Shown: in pieces, positions 1-12,654 of the stretch
Layout: the number at the start of each line of letters is the position of its first letter
Numbering within the stretch: position 1 is the stretch's first letter
Source of the DNA: Saururus chinensis
Taxonomy: Eukaryota > Streptophyta > Magnoliopsida > Piperales > Saururaceae
Length of the DNA: 64,000 bases
Assembly: GCA_035235625.1 (NCBI GenBank)
Contig: CP141140.1
Span: 25,626,685-25,690,684 of the forward strand
Direction: 5' to 3'
Notes under the pieces: generated by a model
What the model saw: the letters and a program-made list of their open reading frames with translations, nothing else
Database searches by the model: none
Told to the model about the DNA's origin: nothing
Program-made: the position numbers and the translations under genes

Positions 1-1480
1 GAGGAGAGAGAGGGGGAGAGAGAGAGGAGGGTAAGGGAGAGAGAGGAGGGTGGAGAGAAAGACCAAATTATTTGCGATCCATATTATGCATCGCAAATAG
101 TCACCCATTGCGACGTTTGGAAACAAACGTCACAATATGTGAAATTGGTAGCGACGCTTGCTATAAATGTCCCAATAAGGGAATATTTTAGCAATAGGTA
201 AGCATTGTAGCGACGTTTCTTTGGAAACGTCGCTAAAATGATATACCGCGTGGTTGAAAAAAAATACCGCATAGGCAAAATCGCCTGCGCAGTATTTATT
301 CGCTCTCCCAGCGTTTTTCTCCCATGCCACAACTCTCCTCCGCCTCCGCCTCCGCCTCCGCCTTGACCGTTCCTTCACCTCTCCTCTGTAGCTTCTCCAC
401 CCTGCCTTCGTCGTGCCTCCACCCTTCCGCCACCGTCCCGGCTCAGCCACCTCCAGCCCCCCGCCACCGCATCCCGGCTCCACCATTCTTCCCTTCCCTT
501 CCCCCCGCCCTCCTCCCTTCCCTTTCCTGCATCCTGCCCAACCCCCCTCCCCGCCTCGGCCCGCGTCGCACCCCGCATTTTGCCCTCTGGCCCACCTCGG
601 CCCACGCCATGCCGCAACCAGCACTGCGCCCGCCTTGGCCCTGCGCCGCGTTGCAATCTTGCTGTCCCGCCCTGTGCCGCACCGCACATCGCATCGCGGC
701 CGCTTTCCCACCCCGAGCTTGTCATCCCAATCCTCGCCTGTTGTCCTGCCCCACGTATGCCTGCCCCCACCGCTCCTATCGTCCCGCCCCGCGCCGTGCC
801 ACACATCACCCCGCGTACGTCGCCCCGCCCCGCTCCCTCCGTCTAGCCCCGAGCCTGGCATTCCGCTCTGTGTCGGTGCGCAGGGCTCCGAGCATCACGC
901 CCCATCCCGCTCCCTACGCGAGTGCAGTAACACCCGTGCGGGGTGCAGTGACCCGCGACGTTCCGAACTGTCACACGGGTGGTGACCCGGTTTGGTAATT
1001 TTTTTTATTTAATTATTTTAGCAACGTATTTATAAACGTCGCTAATTATGATAAATTATTTTTTATTTATTAATAAAAAAATTTATTATTTATTTAAATA
1101 ATAATACACATTAGCGACGTTTACATAAATGCCACTAATACTAGTTTTTAATTTGTTTAAAAAATTTTAAAAATTATATTTTAAGAAAAAATAAAAATAA
1201 TTTTTTTAGCGACGTTGCTAAATGTCGCTAATACTATATTATTAGCGACGCTTAATCGAAAGCGTCACTAATAGTATACTAATAGCGATGTTTATTATAT
1301 GTCGCTAATACATACTTTTAGCGATGCTTTTTAGTATGCGTCGCTAATATGTAATAGCGACGGCAGTTTTATCGACGCACTTAGCGACGTTTTTTATGCA
1401 TCGTGAATAATTATTAGCAACATTTAGTGTATTATTAGCAACGCTTAAAAGCATCGCTAATAGTTAGTTTTGTTGTAGTG
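1..1480. mobile_element. CACTA element, right part (left end outside the window)
   Basis: Ends in TTTTGTTGTAGTG at 1,480, the inverted terminus of a CACTA element (CACTACAACAAAA when reversed). The right target duplication would be CTA at 1,481-1,483. It carries the family's modules: a GA tract (1-60), palindromic TAGCGACGTTT/AAACGTCGCTA units (60-240 and 1,010-1,475) and a GC-rich island (about 305-990). No transposase is visible in this part. It lies against decayed gypsy pol sequence. Confidence 0.85.
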
Positions 1481-4400
1481 CTAGGAATAAATTTCTTGAG
1501 GAATTGAAGGGAGATGATATTTTTTATGCTTTGGTTTCTAAGGAGGATAATGTTGGTGAGGATATTCCTGACGAGGTTAAGCCTTTTGTGGAGTATCGTG
1601 ATGTTTTTCTCGGAGTCCCTACTCGAGGGATTGTTGCATGAGAGAGCATCCAACATCAGATTGACCTTGTGCTTAGATTTACACTCTCTAATCCTTTCCT
1701 AAGATGAGTCCAAAGGAGCATGAGGAGCTTCAACTGCAAGTTCTTTAGTTGTTGAGCAAATGACATATTAGAGAAAGTTTGAGTCCATGTATTGTGTCAG
1801 CTTTGCTTACATCAAAGAATGATGATAGTTGGTGTATGTGTATAGATAGTAGAGTCATTAATAAAATTACTGTCAAGTACCATTTTTCTACCTGCCTTGA
1901 TGATTTACTTAATCAGTTGAGTGATGCTTCTATCTTTAGCTAGCTTGATTTGAAGAGTGGTTATCACTAAATCAGAATTAGACCAGATGATAAATGAAAG
2001 ATAGCTTTCAAGACAAGAGAATGGTTATATGAATGGTTGGTCATACCTTTTAGGTTGTCTAATACCCCTAGCACATTGATGAGGGTGATGAACCAAGCTC
2101 TTTGATTCTTTTTTAAAAGATTTGTAGTGGTCTATTTTGATGGTATACTTTTTATAGCTCAGATATTGATTCTCACTTACAACATCTAGGAGATGTTTTA
2201 ATTGTCCTTCACATGGATAGACTTTTTGTAGCTATCAAGAAGTATTCTTCTATGCGAGATTCTATACTCTTTCTTGGGTATGTTGTCTCAAAGAATGGAA
2301 TATTGTGGACGAAAGTAATGTAGATGTGTTGAAACATTGGTTCAGACCTACTAATATACATAAGTTATGGAGTTTTATGGGTTGGCTTCTTTCTATCGGC
2401 AATTTATTCCCCATTTTAGTACCATTATGTGTAATGACCCTATTTTTCTGACACGTTATTTTATAAATTTTATTATTTAAGAATTTCCTAAGTCTGGTTA
2501 TAGCTTGTTGAGACGAGCATAACAAGTCAAAAATGTGAAAATCTGAGGCCGGGAACAAAAGTTATGACCTTGGGAAGCGTGCTCTAAACTGATGGGACCC
2601 ACTTCTAAAATACTAGTAAACCAGTCCATAAATGGTCTAGTCTCGTAGGGTTCATCAATACGAGCTCAACGATACAAAGAACACACAAAATAGAGTTTGG
2701 GATAGGAAGTTACGTTTATTGGAAAGTTAAAAAAAATATATTTCCGGCTTGGCGCGGCGTGGGACAAACGTGCGTGACGAGTGTGCTTTTCATGATGAAC
2801 GCGCATTCCTCATGTGCACTGCCATTTTCTCCAGCGCCCACCGGAACAGCGGCGCCGCCGCCATTTCCGGTGGCGTACCACCGTTCCCTCCACCTATAAA
2901 TACTCTCCTCTGCCCAAAATTTTAAACCAAGTCGAGTTTCTACCCTCTTCACTGTTTTTACTACTTCTGACCCGTTTTATGTCTGAATTACATGATCCAA
3001 GACCCATTTCCTACTAAATAGAGAGTGCTCTATGTACCGTAAGGGTTATTTTCCCAAGGTGACCTCTCTAAAACCCAAAAAAACGTACCCCTCCCTAATC
3101 CTCCCTTTTCTTCTTTTTATTGTTTCTGGACCGTTTTAAATCCTTTTCAGTCCGTTCAAAAGCCCAACCCCACTAAATCACTTGTGTTTTGCGCGTTGGA
3201 ATTATTATTCTACTAAAATTCCCACTCGAAGGCTAACATCTTAAGGAGGGACTCTCTTTATTCTACGAGGGTATTTCTGTATATTCTGCACATGTATAGG
3301 TAGGTGGCTTTAAATTCTAATCGTATGCCCAGATTTTAACTCACCAAAGTTCTGCTAAATGTTTTCTGAAAAGAAACTCTATCTTTAAAATCTTCTCCTC
3401 TTTTCAAAAAATTCTCCGAGTTTTGGGTAATCGTACCCTCTAGATAGTTCTTGGTTTCTTGAAACTAAGGATTATTATGATGATTCTGGATACCCCCGAA
3501 TTTGACATCTGGCACGCACAGGACTGGGATATCATGGAAAATTTCCTTTCCTTCTGTCTCCCGTTGCCCCATGAGTGCGGGTGTAAGTCGTCTGGTATTG
3601 CGACAATCTGTTACCATGTTTTCATACTTTTATCATTTTCTGAATGATTTTAAAAGAAAGATGGCATGATATTTTACGTGCACAAGCATATTTTTAGAAC
3701 TTAACTCAGCCTACTGAGTATGAATTTACTCACCCACCCCTAGATTTCGCAGGTGTGTGACTCAAATTTGAAGGAGTCGACGAAGAGCTTTCTTAAATTA
3801 CAGTTTTGTACTTTTTTGTACTTTATGTAAATTTTGTACTGACTGATGTATAAAGACATGTTATGCCCAATTTTGGAAATCTTTGTATAATACAAAGTAT
3901 GTTGTAATTACTCTTTTGGTACATGGTGATCCTTGGCAATTGTAATTAAATTTTGTTACGTTTTTAAAAAATTATTTTCTTTTATTTCAAAAAATTGAGG
4001 GGCATTACATTATGGCTCTCATTACTGATTGTATGAAGTTAGGATCTTTTGTTCAGAGTGATAAAGTTGAGAGTGCATTTGCTCTTATTAAAGACAAACT
4101 TATTTTAGTGCATATTTTAGCCTTACCCAACTTTGTCACGCCTTTTGAGTTACATTGTGATGATTCTAAGCTTAGTATTGGGGTTGTCCTAAGTCAAGAG
4201 GTTCGTCCAATTGTTTATTTCAGTGAGAAGTTATTAGGAGCAAGATAAAGATATAGTGCCTATGATGTCGAGTTTTATTATGTTGTCCAAGCTCTTTGAC
4301 ATTGGAGACATTATTTGATTCATGTAGAGTTTATTCTATATTTAAATCATTCGGCTCTTAAACATATTAATAGGAAAGAAAATTATTTGTTAGACATGCA

Positions 4401-5793
4401 CAATGTGCATCTTATTTATAGGAGTTTAGTTTTTTGCTTAATCATAAGTCTGGAGTTTGAAACAGGGTTGCAGATGCCTTAAGTTAGTGAGCATGCTTAA
4501 TCACTAGTATGCATACTCAATTGTTAGGATTTGATTCATTTCAGGAATTATTGGTTGTTGATCTTTTATTTGCTAAGGTTTTATCTAAACTTGAAATAGG
4601 ACAAAAATTAAATTATTTATTGCATGATGGATTTCTTTTCAAAGGTAATCGGTTATATGTTCCTACTTGTAGACTGCACTTGAAGATCACTAAGTTACAT
4701 CATGAGGGTCATATGGGAAGAGATAAGACTTTTCAACTTGTTTCTTCTTATAACTTTTAGTCATCTATGCGCAAGGAGGTGTATAGATTTGTTTGAAGGC
4801 GTCGCATATGCCACATAGACAAAGGGACATCTAACTAATGTCAGATTATACATGTTTTGCCTACCCCATCATAGCCAGGTCCAACATTAGCATAGATTTT
4901 AATCTTAGGCTACCTCACACTCAGAGGGGGATGGATGTCATCTACTTGGTTGTTCACATATTCTCAAAGATGGTATATTTTATTGCTTACAAAAAGATAA
5001 ATAATGCATCTCATGTTGCATTACTATTCTTTCGGGAGGTAGATCGTTTACATAGTTTACCATTGTCTATTGTTTATGACATGGATACTCGTTTTTAGAG
5101 TCATTTTTGGCATTTTCTATGGAAACTGACAAATGCTTACCATCTTCAAACAGATGGACATACGGAGGTAGTTCATCGATCCCTAGGAAACTTATTGAGA
5201 ACTTTGGTTGGTGCTAATCTCAAATCCTGAGATCAACACTCATATAAGGTTGAGTTTATTTACAACAAGAATGTGAGTCGAAGTATAGGATTTAATCCAT
5301 TTACTATTGTTTGTGGTTTTAATCTTCGCTCTCCATTGGATCTAGTTCATATTCCATATGTGAATAGGTTGAATGGCCGAGCTAGAGACTTTATATCACA
5401 CTTGCAAGAATTCATTTAGATACTCTTAAGAGATTGCGGGCATTTAATGATAAGTATAAGGCAGCTTGAGATTTAAAACGAAGGCATGTGGACTTTAATG
5501 TTAGTGATTTTGTATAGGTTATTTTGAAAAAAGACATATTTCGAGTTGGAGAGTATAATAAATTATCAACAAGGAAGATTGGGCCTTGGAAGATTAACCA
5601 AAAGATTAATTGTAATGCCTATCAACTCAAGCTTCCAAGTCACATTTGCACTTCAGATGTTTTCAATGTTAAACATCTCATTCCTTATCTTGGCTCTGTT
5701 TCAGATGATGAAGATGCGAATTCGAGAGCGAATTCTTTTGAGCCAGGGGAGGATAATGTCGATCAGTTGGCATTGAAGTTTATAGACCATTAG
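1481..5793 (+). pseudogene. Decayed Ty3/gypsy pol (RT, RNase H, integrase) split by a solo LTR
   Basis: Frames with many stops translate to gypsy polyprotein. Order: an RT lead-in (MSPKEHEELQ...HIRESLSP near 1,700-1,790), RT palm up to 2,424 with YFDGILF where YFDDILI is expected, so one catalytic Asp is lost, and FYRQFIPHFSTIM just before the insertion. After the solo LTR come RNase H (LHCDDSKLSIGVVLSQE, 4,010-4,247), the integrase zinc region (HHEGHMGRDKT) and catalytic core (4,680-5,400), and a C-terminal domain ending at 5,793 (GEDNVDQLALKFIDH). The layout matches a plant chromovirus-type element. No functional protein can be made. Confidence 0.88.
2430..4009 (+). mobile_element. Solo LTR A (1,580 bp) with TTATG target duplication
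   Basis: Starts TGTAATGACCC and ends GGGGCATTACA. TTATG occurs immediately before (2,425-2,429) and after (4,010-4,014). Removing it rejoins gypsy RT to RNase H. A promoter-like CCTATAAATAC lies near 2,892. Internal motifs (GAGACGAGC.TAAC, then GGGACCCACTT) match solo LTR B at 16,402, so A and B are one family with different lengths. Confidence 0.93.
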
Positions 5794-7250
5794 AATTATA
5801 TGAAAATTTAAAATTTGCACTAAGGCAATAAATTAGTCTATACAAGCAATCGACCAGGCGGAGGATTGATTGATCTCTTAAAGCGATCGATCGGGATGTG
5901 AAAACATTTAGTATTAAATTTAGGCTGAAAGTTGGCAATTAATTGCTCTTTCTCAACGATCGATTGAACTATCCGTGATACAGTTTTCAACTTCATTTTG
6001 GATTAGAATTTGATTTCAAATTAGTTCTTTTTAGTATTTTGCTTTCCTATAAGTCGTTATTCCGTATTCCTTTGATTATTTTTAGATTTTTTAATGATTT
6101 CCCTTAATTTTGATTGGTTGGTCATAAGATAGTTAGAAATTAAACTCTTTATTTACAGCTATGCCACTAAGAGTTGTATAAATACTTGGCTTTTCCATGA
6201 AAGCTAGAACTTCTCTAATTTTCTGAGATTGTAAAGAAGAAGAAAAGGAGGTGATTCCTTTCTCCTTTGTTTTCCCTCTAAATTTTGTAAATTCACTAAT
6301 AAAATTTGTGAGAGAGGAAGGTTGTGTGCACCTATATCAGGATTCATTGAATGAAATTCATTTCTGTTGAGACCAAGTGGCGTAAGCTAAAATTTTACAT
6401 GGAGAAATATGACTGAAAGAGGAAAATGCAAACCTTTATGTTGGGAAATGGATCAAAAATTAGAGATGATCAATTGCTTGCTACTATTTCGTGCCAGTTT
6501 CAGCCGAGAACCCAAGCAATCGATCAAGCCACTAGTGGTCAATCGATCCAGTGAATCGACCCGGTTAATCATGTAGTCCTAGACCAAGTACATCGATTGA
6601 TCTTTCCAGCAATCAATAGGCCAATTTCCATGGTAAGCTCCAATTCCATTTTTGGATTGGGATTTTGGTTCCAACTTGGTTTCTTTTTAGTCATTTTCTT
6701 TTCTAAGACTCTCTATTCCATGTTCTTTTATTTATTTTAGCATTGTTTAGCTTATTTTCTTTATTTTTTATTGATAATACTCGAGTAGTTGTAGATTTGG
6801 TTCTTTTATTTACAATTATGTCACTAAGACTTGTATAACTCTTTCATGGAAATCATTTGAATTCTGAGTTGTTTTTTATCATTGAAGAAGAGAGAACTTA
6901 TTTCTCTATTATTTGCCCTCTGTCTTTGTGAATTCCCACATCATTGCTAGACGAAAAAAATCTAAGGGTGGTCAGGACTCGATCATTATCACTGACGCCG
7001 CATTAGTTTCTTCTTCAGGATCTTCCTCGGGGTCCTCTTCAGGGTCTTCCTCTAGATCCCCTTTTAGGATCTCCTCCACCGGAATCTCTGATAAGTATGA
7101 AATATCTATCTATTTTATATGCCTTTTTACCTTATTTGCTACTATAGATTAGGTTAATTAAGCGTTAATTATGGTTTATTTAGAGTAAGATAGTTATTAA
7201 TATTTTAGTTTGATTATTAATTAATTTTAGAAGCTATTAGTAGTTTAGAC
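5794..7250. repeat. Two diverged direct repeats, about 640 bp apart, with GATCGATC clusters
   Basis: Segments 5,960-6,310 and 6,600-6,940 share an ordered series of similar blocks: TTTGGATT.G.ATTT, TTTAGTATTTT, TTTATTTACA, TATG.CACTAAGA, GTTGTATAA. Each is preceded by a cluster of ATCGATC motifs (5,845-5,965 and 6,510-6,610). They may be two LTRs of a very short element or tandem LTR remnants. No coding sequence is evident. The Ser/Gly-rich frame at 6,913-7,152 is low complexity. Confidence 0.5.
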
Positions 7251-8520
7251 ATGTATTAAATCAAGTTGGGATTTTAATTACATTCTACATGTCTAAAATA
7301 TGATATTTTATATTTTGTAGGCAAAGTGCACTTATTGAGGTACTTGGACGATGTTTGAAATGATTCAAAATAGTCTTGACATGCTTTAAAGTGATTTGGA
7401 CAACTTTTCGAAGTTATAAACAAGTTAGAAACTAACATGGACATGAAAGAAATAGCTTAATGAACAAAAATTGGACATGATATTGTCCAAAGAAACTGTC
7501 CAAATTGCAGAAATAGTGTAGCCGATCGAACCGGGCGTTTTAAATATCAAATGGCTAAACGTGATTTTGAAGACAAATTTAGTACAGGTAATCGAACGTG
7601 CATGCAGGGCGATCGATCGGGATAACACACAGTTTCCTAGTTTAAGCCAATTTTTAATCCTTTTCATATTAAACTTCTTCCTATGGTTCTTATGCCTATA
7701 TAAAGACATATTTGGCTCAAAATTGGGGGATTCTAGTAAATTTTATGAAGAGAAAAAGGAAGAAGAAGATGGAAAAGAACTCAAAGCTTTTAATGGAGAT
7801 CTAAGAGCTTCCTTCTACAATGGAAGGCTAGACTTTTCTTTTACTTAGGAGTTGATGAAGCTATAGATAAATTTTAGCTTCTTTTCTATTTAATTTAGAT
7901 CTCAGTTGTGAATGATGGCAATTGTATGATAAAGATTTCTTTTTTAATGGAAGAACTTTTAATGTTTATTCAAGTCTGTGTTGATTTATTGTCTTGTAGA
8001 TGATAGATTGATGTGGTTTTGATATTTTCATTGATTCTAATTTCTGTGATTTAGATGAGATGATCATGAAATAGTTTTAATGTTCAGATAATTAATGAAT
8101 TGGATGAGTTATACTAAGATTAGACAAGTCATGCCTATAGCTAGTTTAGTGTAGATGATTCGTGCTATTGTCGAAGATAGTTCATGCCATGAATTTAATT
8201 AATGATTATTTCTGAAGTAATTCTAGCTTGTAGCTGAGAATACTTATTCATATTCACACTAGATTTAGATTAAAAGTTAAGGAATTGTTATGGTTTTATA
8301 GTGGATTCAATTTCCTAAGTAAATTCTATCATATTAATCTCTTGCTTTTAATTTAGTGATTATTTCTTTTGCTTAATTTTAGGTTATTTTTAGTTTTTAA
8401 TCAACAAATTCCTCTTTTAGATTTTGTAGTAATTTATCTGTCCCTGAGGTTCGAAAACCCTTAAATACTTATCCTAGTACAATTACCATGTACACTTGCA
8501 AAGGGTTTAATTATAAATGA
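7251..8520 (+). repeat. LTR/leader-like sequence resembling Tat/Athila-type gypsy ends
   Basis: Contains GATCGATCGG-type motifs (7,520-7,620), a promoter-like CCTATATAAAGAC near 7,697, then untranslated AT-rich sequence. It ends in a block of the form CCCTGAGGTTCGAAAACCC..TACTTATCCTAGTAC..TTACCATGTACACTTGC (8,440-8,500). That terminal style is familiar from plant Tat/Athila LTR ends. The match is from memory of the general pattern, so family assignment is tentative and boundaries are approximate. Confidence 0.45.
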
Positions 8521-8830
8521 TCAATCTCCTCCTTAGGATCCTTCTCCTCGAGAATCTCCTCATGCTCTAGGTCTACATTGGCGGGTGAAGGCAGACAATC
8601 ACGTTGGAGATTCTCTTCTCTTTGCTGTCACACCCTTGCCACGTTGGCATCAAATCTCCTATCCACCTCCTATACTTGGCTCATTGTTTGTACCATCCTA
8701 ACCTTATCAAAAAATAATAATCCAAATTCTTATTACCATTATCCTAACCCACCACTTATCCTTTTATTAACTAAGACATTATTAATAGACAAATATGAAG
8801 CAAGACTATGAACCTATCTGATACCCGAAC
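8521..8830 (-). pseudogene. Gypsy primer-binding site and gag start remnant
   Basis: On the minus strand the LTR end GGGGGCATGACA is followed within a few bases by GGGTATCAGATAGG, similar to the initiator-Met tRNA primer-binding site TGGTATCAGAGC. A short degenerate gag-like frame follows (EVDRRFDANVARV...). This shows that the LTR at 8,831-10,873 is a minus-strand 5' LTR with a truncated body. Confidence 0.5.
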
Positions 8831-10873
8831 TGTCATGCCCCCAATCTTTACACTACCTTTTTATGGAAACATATTTATCTCCAACGATGAGAAAATATTT
8901 GAAACTCCTTCCATCTCCATAAAAGAAACATATTAACTAATTATATAAGCATAAGATACAAAATATTTAAACAATAAATTAGGGGCATGAAGACCATCAC
9001 TTTCACAAATATTTGCTTATGTAAATATAAAATTTACTAAACATCTAAATATCTAAAATGTTAAAATATTCATGGGATCTACAGTCACATACTTATCTTC
9101 TACAAATGTCCAAGCTAAGAAAATAATAAATGACACTCTCTAGTGCCAAAGAAAACTTAACAAGAGATGTAACTCATAAATCTAGAAGTAGATTCAGACT
9201 TTTAGCTATAGTCTTCCCGTTACCTCTAAACCTTTTCCCTCGATACTTGTACCACAAAGAATGTTGAGTATAGGATATACTCAATAAAATTGGAATCAAT
9301 TGAAAACAAACATCAACACATAAGGTCTAATATTCCTTAGTGCCTTGGCTTCTAAAGTGTGTCACTAGCCACATACTAGAAGGGTTTGATACTAAATAGG
9401 ATCAAGGTCTTCTAGCTCTCAAAGAGTGGGAGTTATGTAGAGCCACTTCCTTAACGTGGGAGTCAGTTTCAAATTGATTAGAGCATTAAAATATGACTGG
9501 TCCCATGTACCACAATATAGAAGGTTTCAACGATCATGACAATTTGAATCTCGACACTAGGATCCATGAGTCCTTACTTCATGATGCGAATGGGGTGGGG
9601 CAAACTTCAGGTAAAGACTGAGGTTGGTGGTGATGATCTAATATCTTGTCAAGTGGAGCACCTGGATGAGGTCATCATGTCTAGAGAATCTCAAAAAGGG
9701 AGTGTTCTTGGGTTTTATACTCTTGCAGATGAAATGCATGTTTGATCATGATCTTGTATTATTTGTTTTGGTATTTTCCAAAGAGCTCTTCTCTAATATG
9801 TTGATCAAATTCCTCTCATAATATGATCTCATACACATGCATTACAGTTCACTAACCCTTACTGATTAAGTTCTTATTAACACTTCATTCACATCACAAA
9901 ACCTAAAAAATCATGCATTTATATGCATAATAAATTAGCTTCACTATTGCAATAAATCTCATTAAAAATTTACAACATGGGATACCATCAGTGACCTCAT
10001 TGACATGTTGACCACCTCATCGATACCTATTGATGAGCTGATGGATGAGTCGATCCCTACTCACAATAGTTTTGCCATGTATGCCTCAACTAATTGGCAC
10101 CTGATCAATGTGTCGGCCTTACTGCCGATGACCAAAAATAATATGCATACCACTGTATACATGCAAGTGCATTGTTCATCCTCTTCATCTCACTAGTGCA
10201 ATCACTGACATCTCGATGACCTTAACAATGATCGAAAAATTTAGAATAGAGATTAGACTATGTCTCTACACAATATCTTCTTGAGAATAAATCCAATTGA
10301 AGTAGTCTAATGGAGCAAATAGACTACTTAAAACACAAATTCCACAAGTGACTACAAATTCAATTTTACCATGAAAGCACTATTTGTCACTGTCTTCATG
10401 AAAATAGCATAATTCGTGAGTTCATAACTAAGAGAACTCGAAGAAAATTAGAGGCAAAGCATTTTTCACTAAAAATAGAGTACATATTGCAATCTGACAT
10501 CATAGATGCATTATTCTTCTTCATCTTCGAGCTGTTATTCCTAGCTTGGCTCTAGATGGTTCCCAAAGTTCCCCCCTTCTCTCTCTAACTGTTGATTTCC
10601 CTACAAGTCGATTTCCACTCCCTTTTCTACTGACCAGAATCCAAAACTGTTGCATGCAGTTATCACTAACAGCCCCATCAATACGTCAATGCCTAATGAC
10701 AATAAGTATGAAGTCCATCCATGGCTTCACTATCGTGTTGATGCTTGCCAATGGTGAACTATGTGTGCCCATTAGCAATTTCGCGGATGTGTTGATAGTC
10801 ACTAGTAACTAAAATTATATTCTAATTTATTTAAAAAGGATTTATTTTCCTATTGAAGACACGGGGTGTCACA
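8831..10873 (-). mobile_element. LTR I (2,043 bp), probable 5' LTR of a truncated minus-strand gypsy element
   Basis: On the plus strand it starts TGTCATGCCCCC and ends GGGGTGTCACA, so the minus-strand copy runs TGTGACACCCC to GGGGGCATGACA. The flanks CGAAC and GGTTA do not match, so it is not a solo LTR with a preserved duplication. Orientation is set by the tRNA primer-site match at 8,815-8,829. It interrupts copia RNase H sequence that resumes at 10,874. No coding content was recognised. Confidence 0.65.
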
Positions 10874-11290
10874 GGTTACATTCTTACACTGGGAAGCAAA
10901 GTAATAACATGGTCATCATTAAACATTATTATTGTTTCCTCCACCAAAGCCGAGTGTATTTTATCTTCAAGTTCATCATGTGAAGCGGTTTGGTTAAAGA
11001 GAATTCTCAAAGATCTCGAGTGTGAGTAAGCATATCCAACAACTATATTTTTCAACAACAGGTGGCCTATTGCATTGACTAAAAACCCAATCTTTCATGG
11101 AAGGACAAAGCAAATTGAATTGAGACATCACGACATAAGAGAGCTAGTGGAGAAAGGTGAAGTTGAGTTGAAATTTATCAAGACCAATGATCTATTAGCC
11201 AATGTGTTCACCAAGCATGTAACATTTGATAAATTCATACACTTTAGAAACTATGAAAATTACAAATTAAGAGGTGGGATTAAAAGATAA
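10874..11290 (+). pseudogene. Ty1/copia RNase H C-terminal fragment
   Basis: Starts GYILTLGSKVITWS, the usual copia RNase H strand. After frame breaks the intact stretch 11,075-11,290 gives KNPIFHGRTKQIELRHHDIR, then VEKGEVELKFIKTNDLLANVFTK, the standard C-terminal copia signature. A polypurine stretch AAGAGGTGGGAT follows at 11,268-11,281. The 5' part of this element is not in the window, apart from what LTR I may have displaced. Confidence 0.85.
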
Positions 11291-11560
11291 TTAAAAGTCA
11301 AATAAAATTGGTAATTTGTAATTTTCATCAAGTGTATGGGTATTTAGGTGACCTTATATCTATAATCTTCAAAAAGGGCATCTTTCTTCTTCCCAATGTA
11401 TGAAAGTTTTGTGAACAACAATAAAAAGAAATAGTGTTTTCAACCCTTTTTGTATCCATTTTGTCAATAGTAAAAAACTCTCATCTTCATCACATATTTT
11501 CTGTTAAAATCTTCATGTCTTATTCTTCTTCATCATCTTCACCCACCTACTCCAACAAAT
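11282..11560 (+). repeat. Probable copia 3' LTR remnant
   Basis: Begins just after the polypurine tract of the copia fragment, where a 3' LTR is expected. It is AT-rich and ends in TTCATCATCTTCACCC-type sequence. No second LTR exists here to fix its borders. Confidence 0.4.
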
Positions 11561-12654
11561 TTGGATCTTCTTAAGCTTAGCTTCTATGATTGATTAAGTG
11601 GCTGGTTTTGGCCCATTCGGCCTGCATTATGTAAATGAAGATTATAATATAACAAGTGGTCTAATTGTTGAAACAAAGTCTCATATTGGTTGCCAACAAA
11701 AAAAAATCTCCTTGTGGGTGGACCCATTAACATATGGAATCAAGATATGGACATTTCCCTGGATTTCTGAAAGAATTAGTTTCTCTAAAATACTAATGTC
11801 AGCTAGAACCATTCGTTGGATGAATAAAACACCAAATCACACATGATATCATCCACACCTCCTTTTGAATGAGATACAACTCGAGTTGAGTAGAAGTTCT
11901 TGCTCAACTCCATTAGACAATTTTTTTATTATTTTGATAAATTTATTCCAATACATATTAATATCTAAAAAATATGATTTCAATATAAAATAGTAAATTT
12001 ATGGATAGGCCCTTTGACTTTGGCTTAAATTTCACTTTAGTGCATCTATTGTGTGTTTTCATATTAATCCATTTTATGTGTTTGAAATATTTTAAGAGGA
12101 CAATATAATTACAGCTTTACCATTTTGAACTTAGCTTTTCTTTCTATATTCCGAAAGTACCCTTCTAATTTTGGGAGAGGAGGTTTTTCTTCCACTGCTT
12201 ATTTTGTTGCTCTTTTCACCGGTGTAGCATTTTGTTGCGGATATTGGTTGAGAATGAGTTTCAACTCAACTTCATTAGCAATACATGAAAATTAAGGGGT
12301 TCAATGGGCCTAGTAAATCTTTTCACCATCCAATAAAATTATTAAGGGGTCCAATGGGGATCAAATGAAACCAATGTATGTTGGAGATTTTTAACAAGTA
12401 GTTTGTAATGCCCAAGCAGAATCTTTAATTTTGTTCTAGTAGTTTTCCAATGCTTGTTTCTATACTATTTGATAATGGACATTAGCTTACTACTACTTGC
12501 AAGAATTTTACTTAAACTGCCCCTAGGTATATCTTGAATTTGTTCCCTATCAATAAGAAGAGGAGTTGCATCATTCAAGCACAAAATAGGGTCCATATCC
12601 ATGGTCCTAGTACTAGTACTAGGATCAACAGCAACCCCCACTAGCTTCTGCTTG
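11561..12654. other. Unassigned AT-rich sequence
   Basis: About 1.1 kb with no convincing gene. It may include the 5' part of the LINE that becomes recognisable at 12,655. Short frames at 11,598-11,846 (+) and 12,465-12,677 (-) have no family resemblance. Confidence 0.4.

Noticed and set aside
130-998. Long overlapping open frames on both strands (up to 243 residues).
   Set aside because: They lie in a GC-rich CACTA island, overlap each other on both strands and encode only Pro/Arg/Gly/Ser-rich low-complexity sequence.
7561-7848. 95-residue plus-strand frame.
   Set aside because: Crosses a promoter-like region of an LTR, with no domain resemblance.
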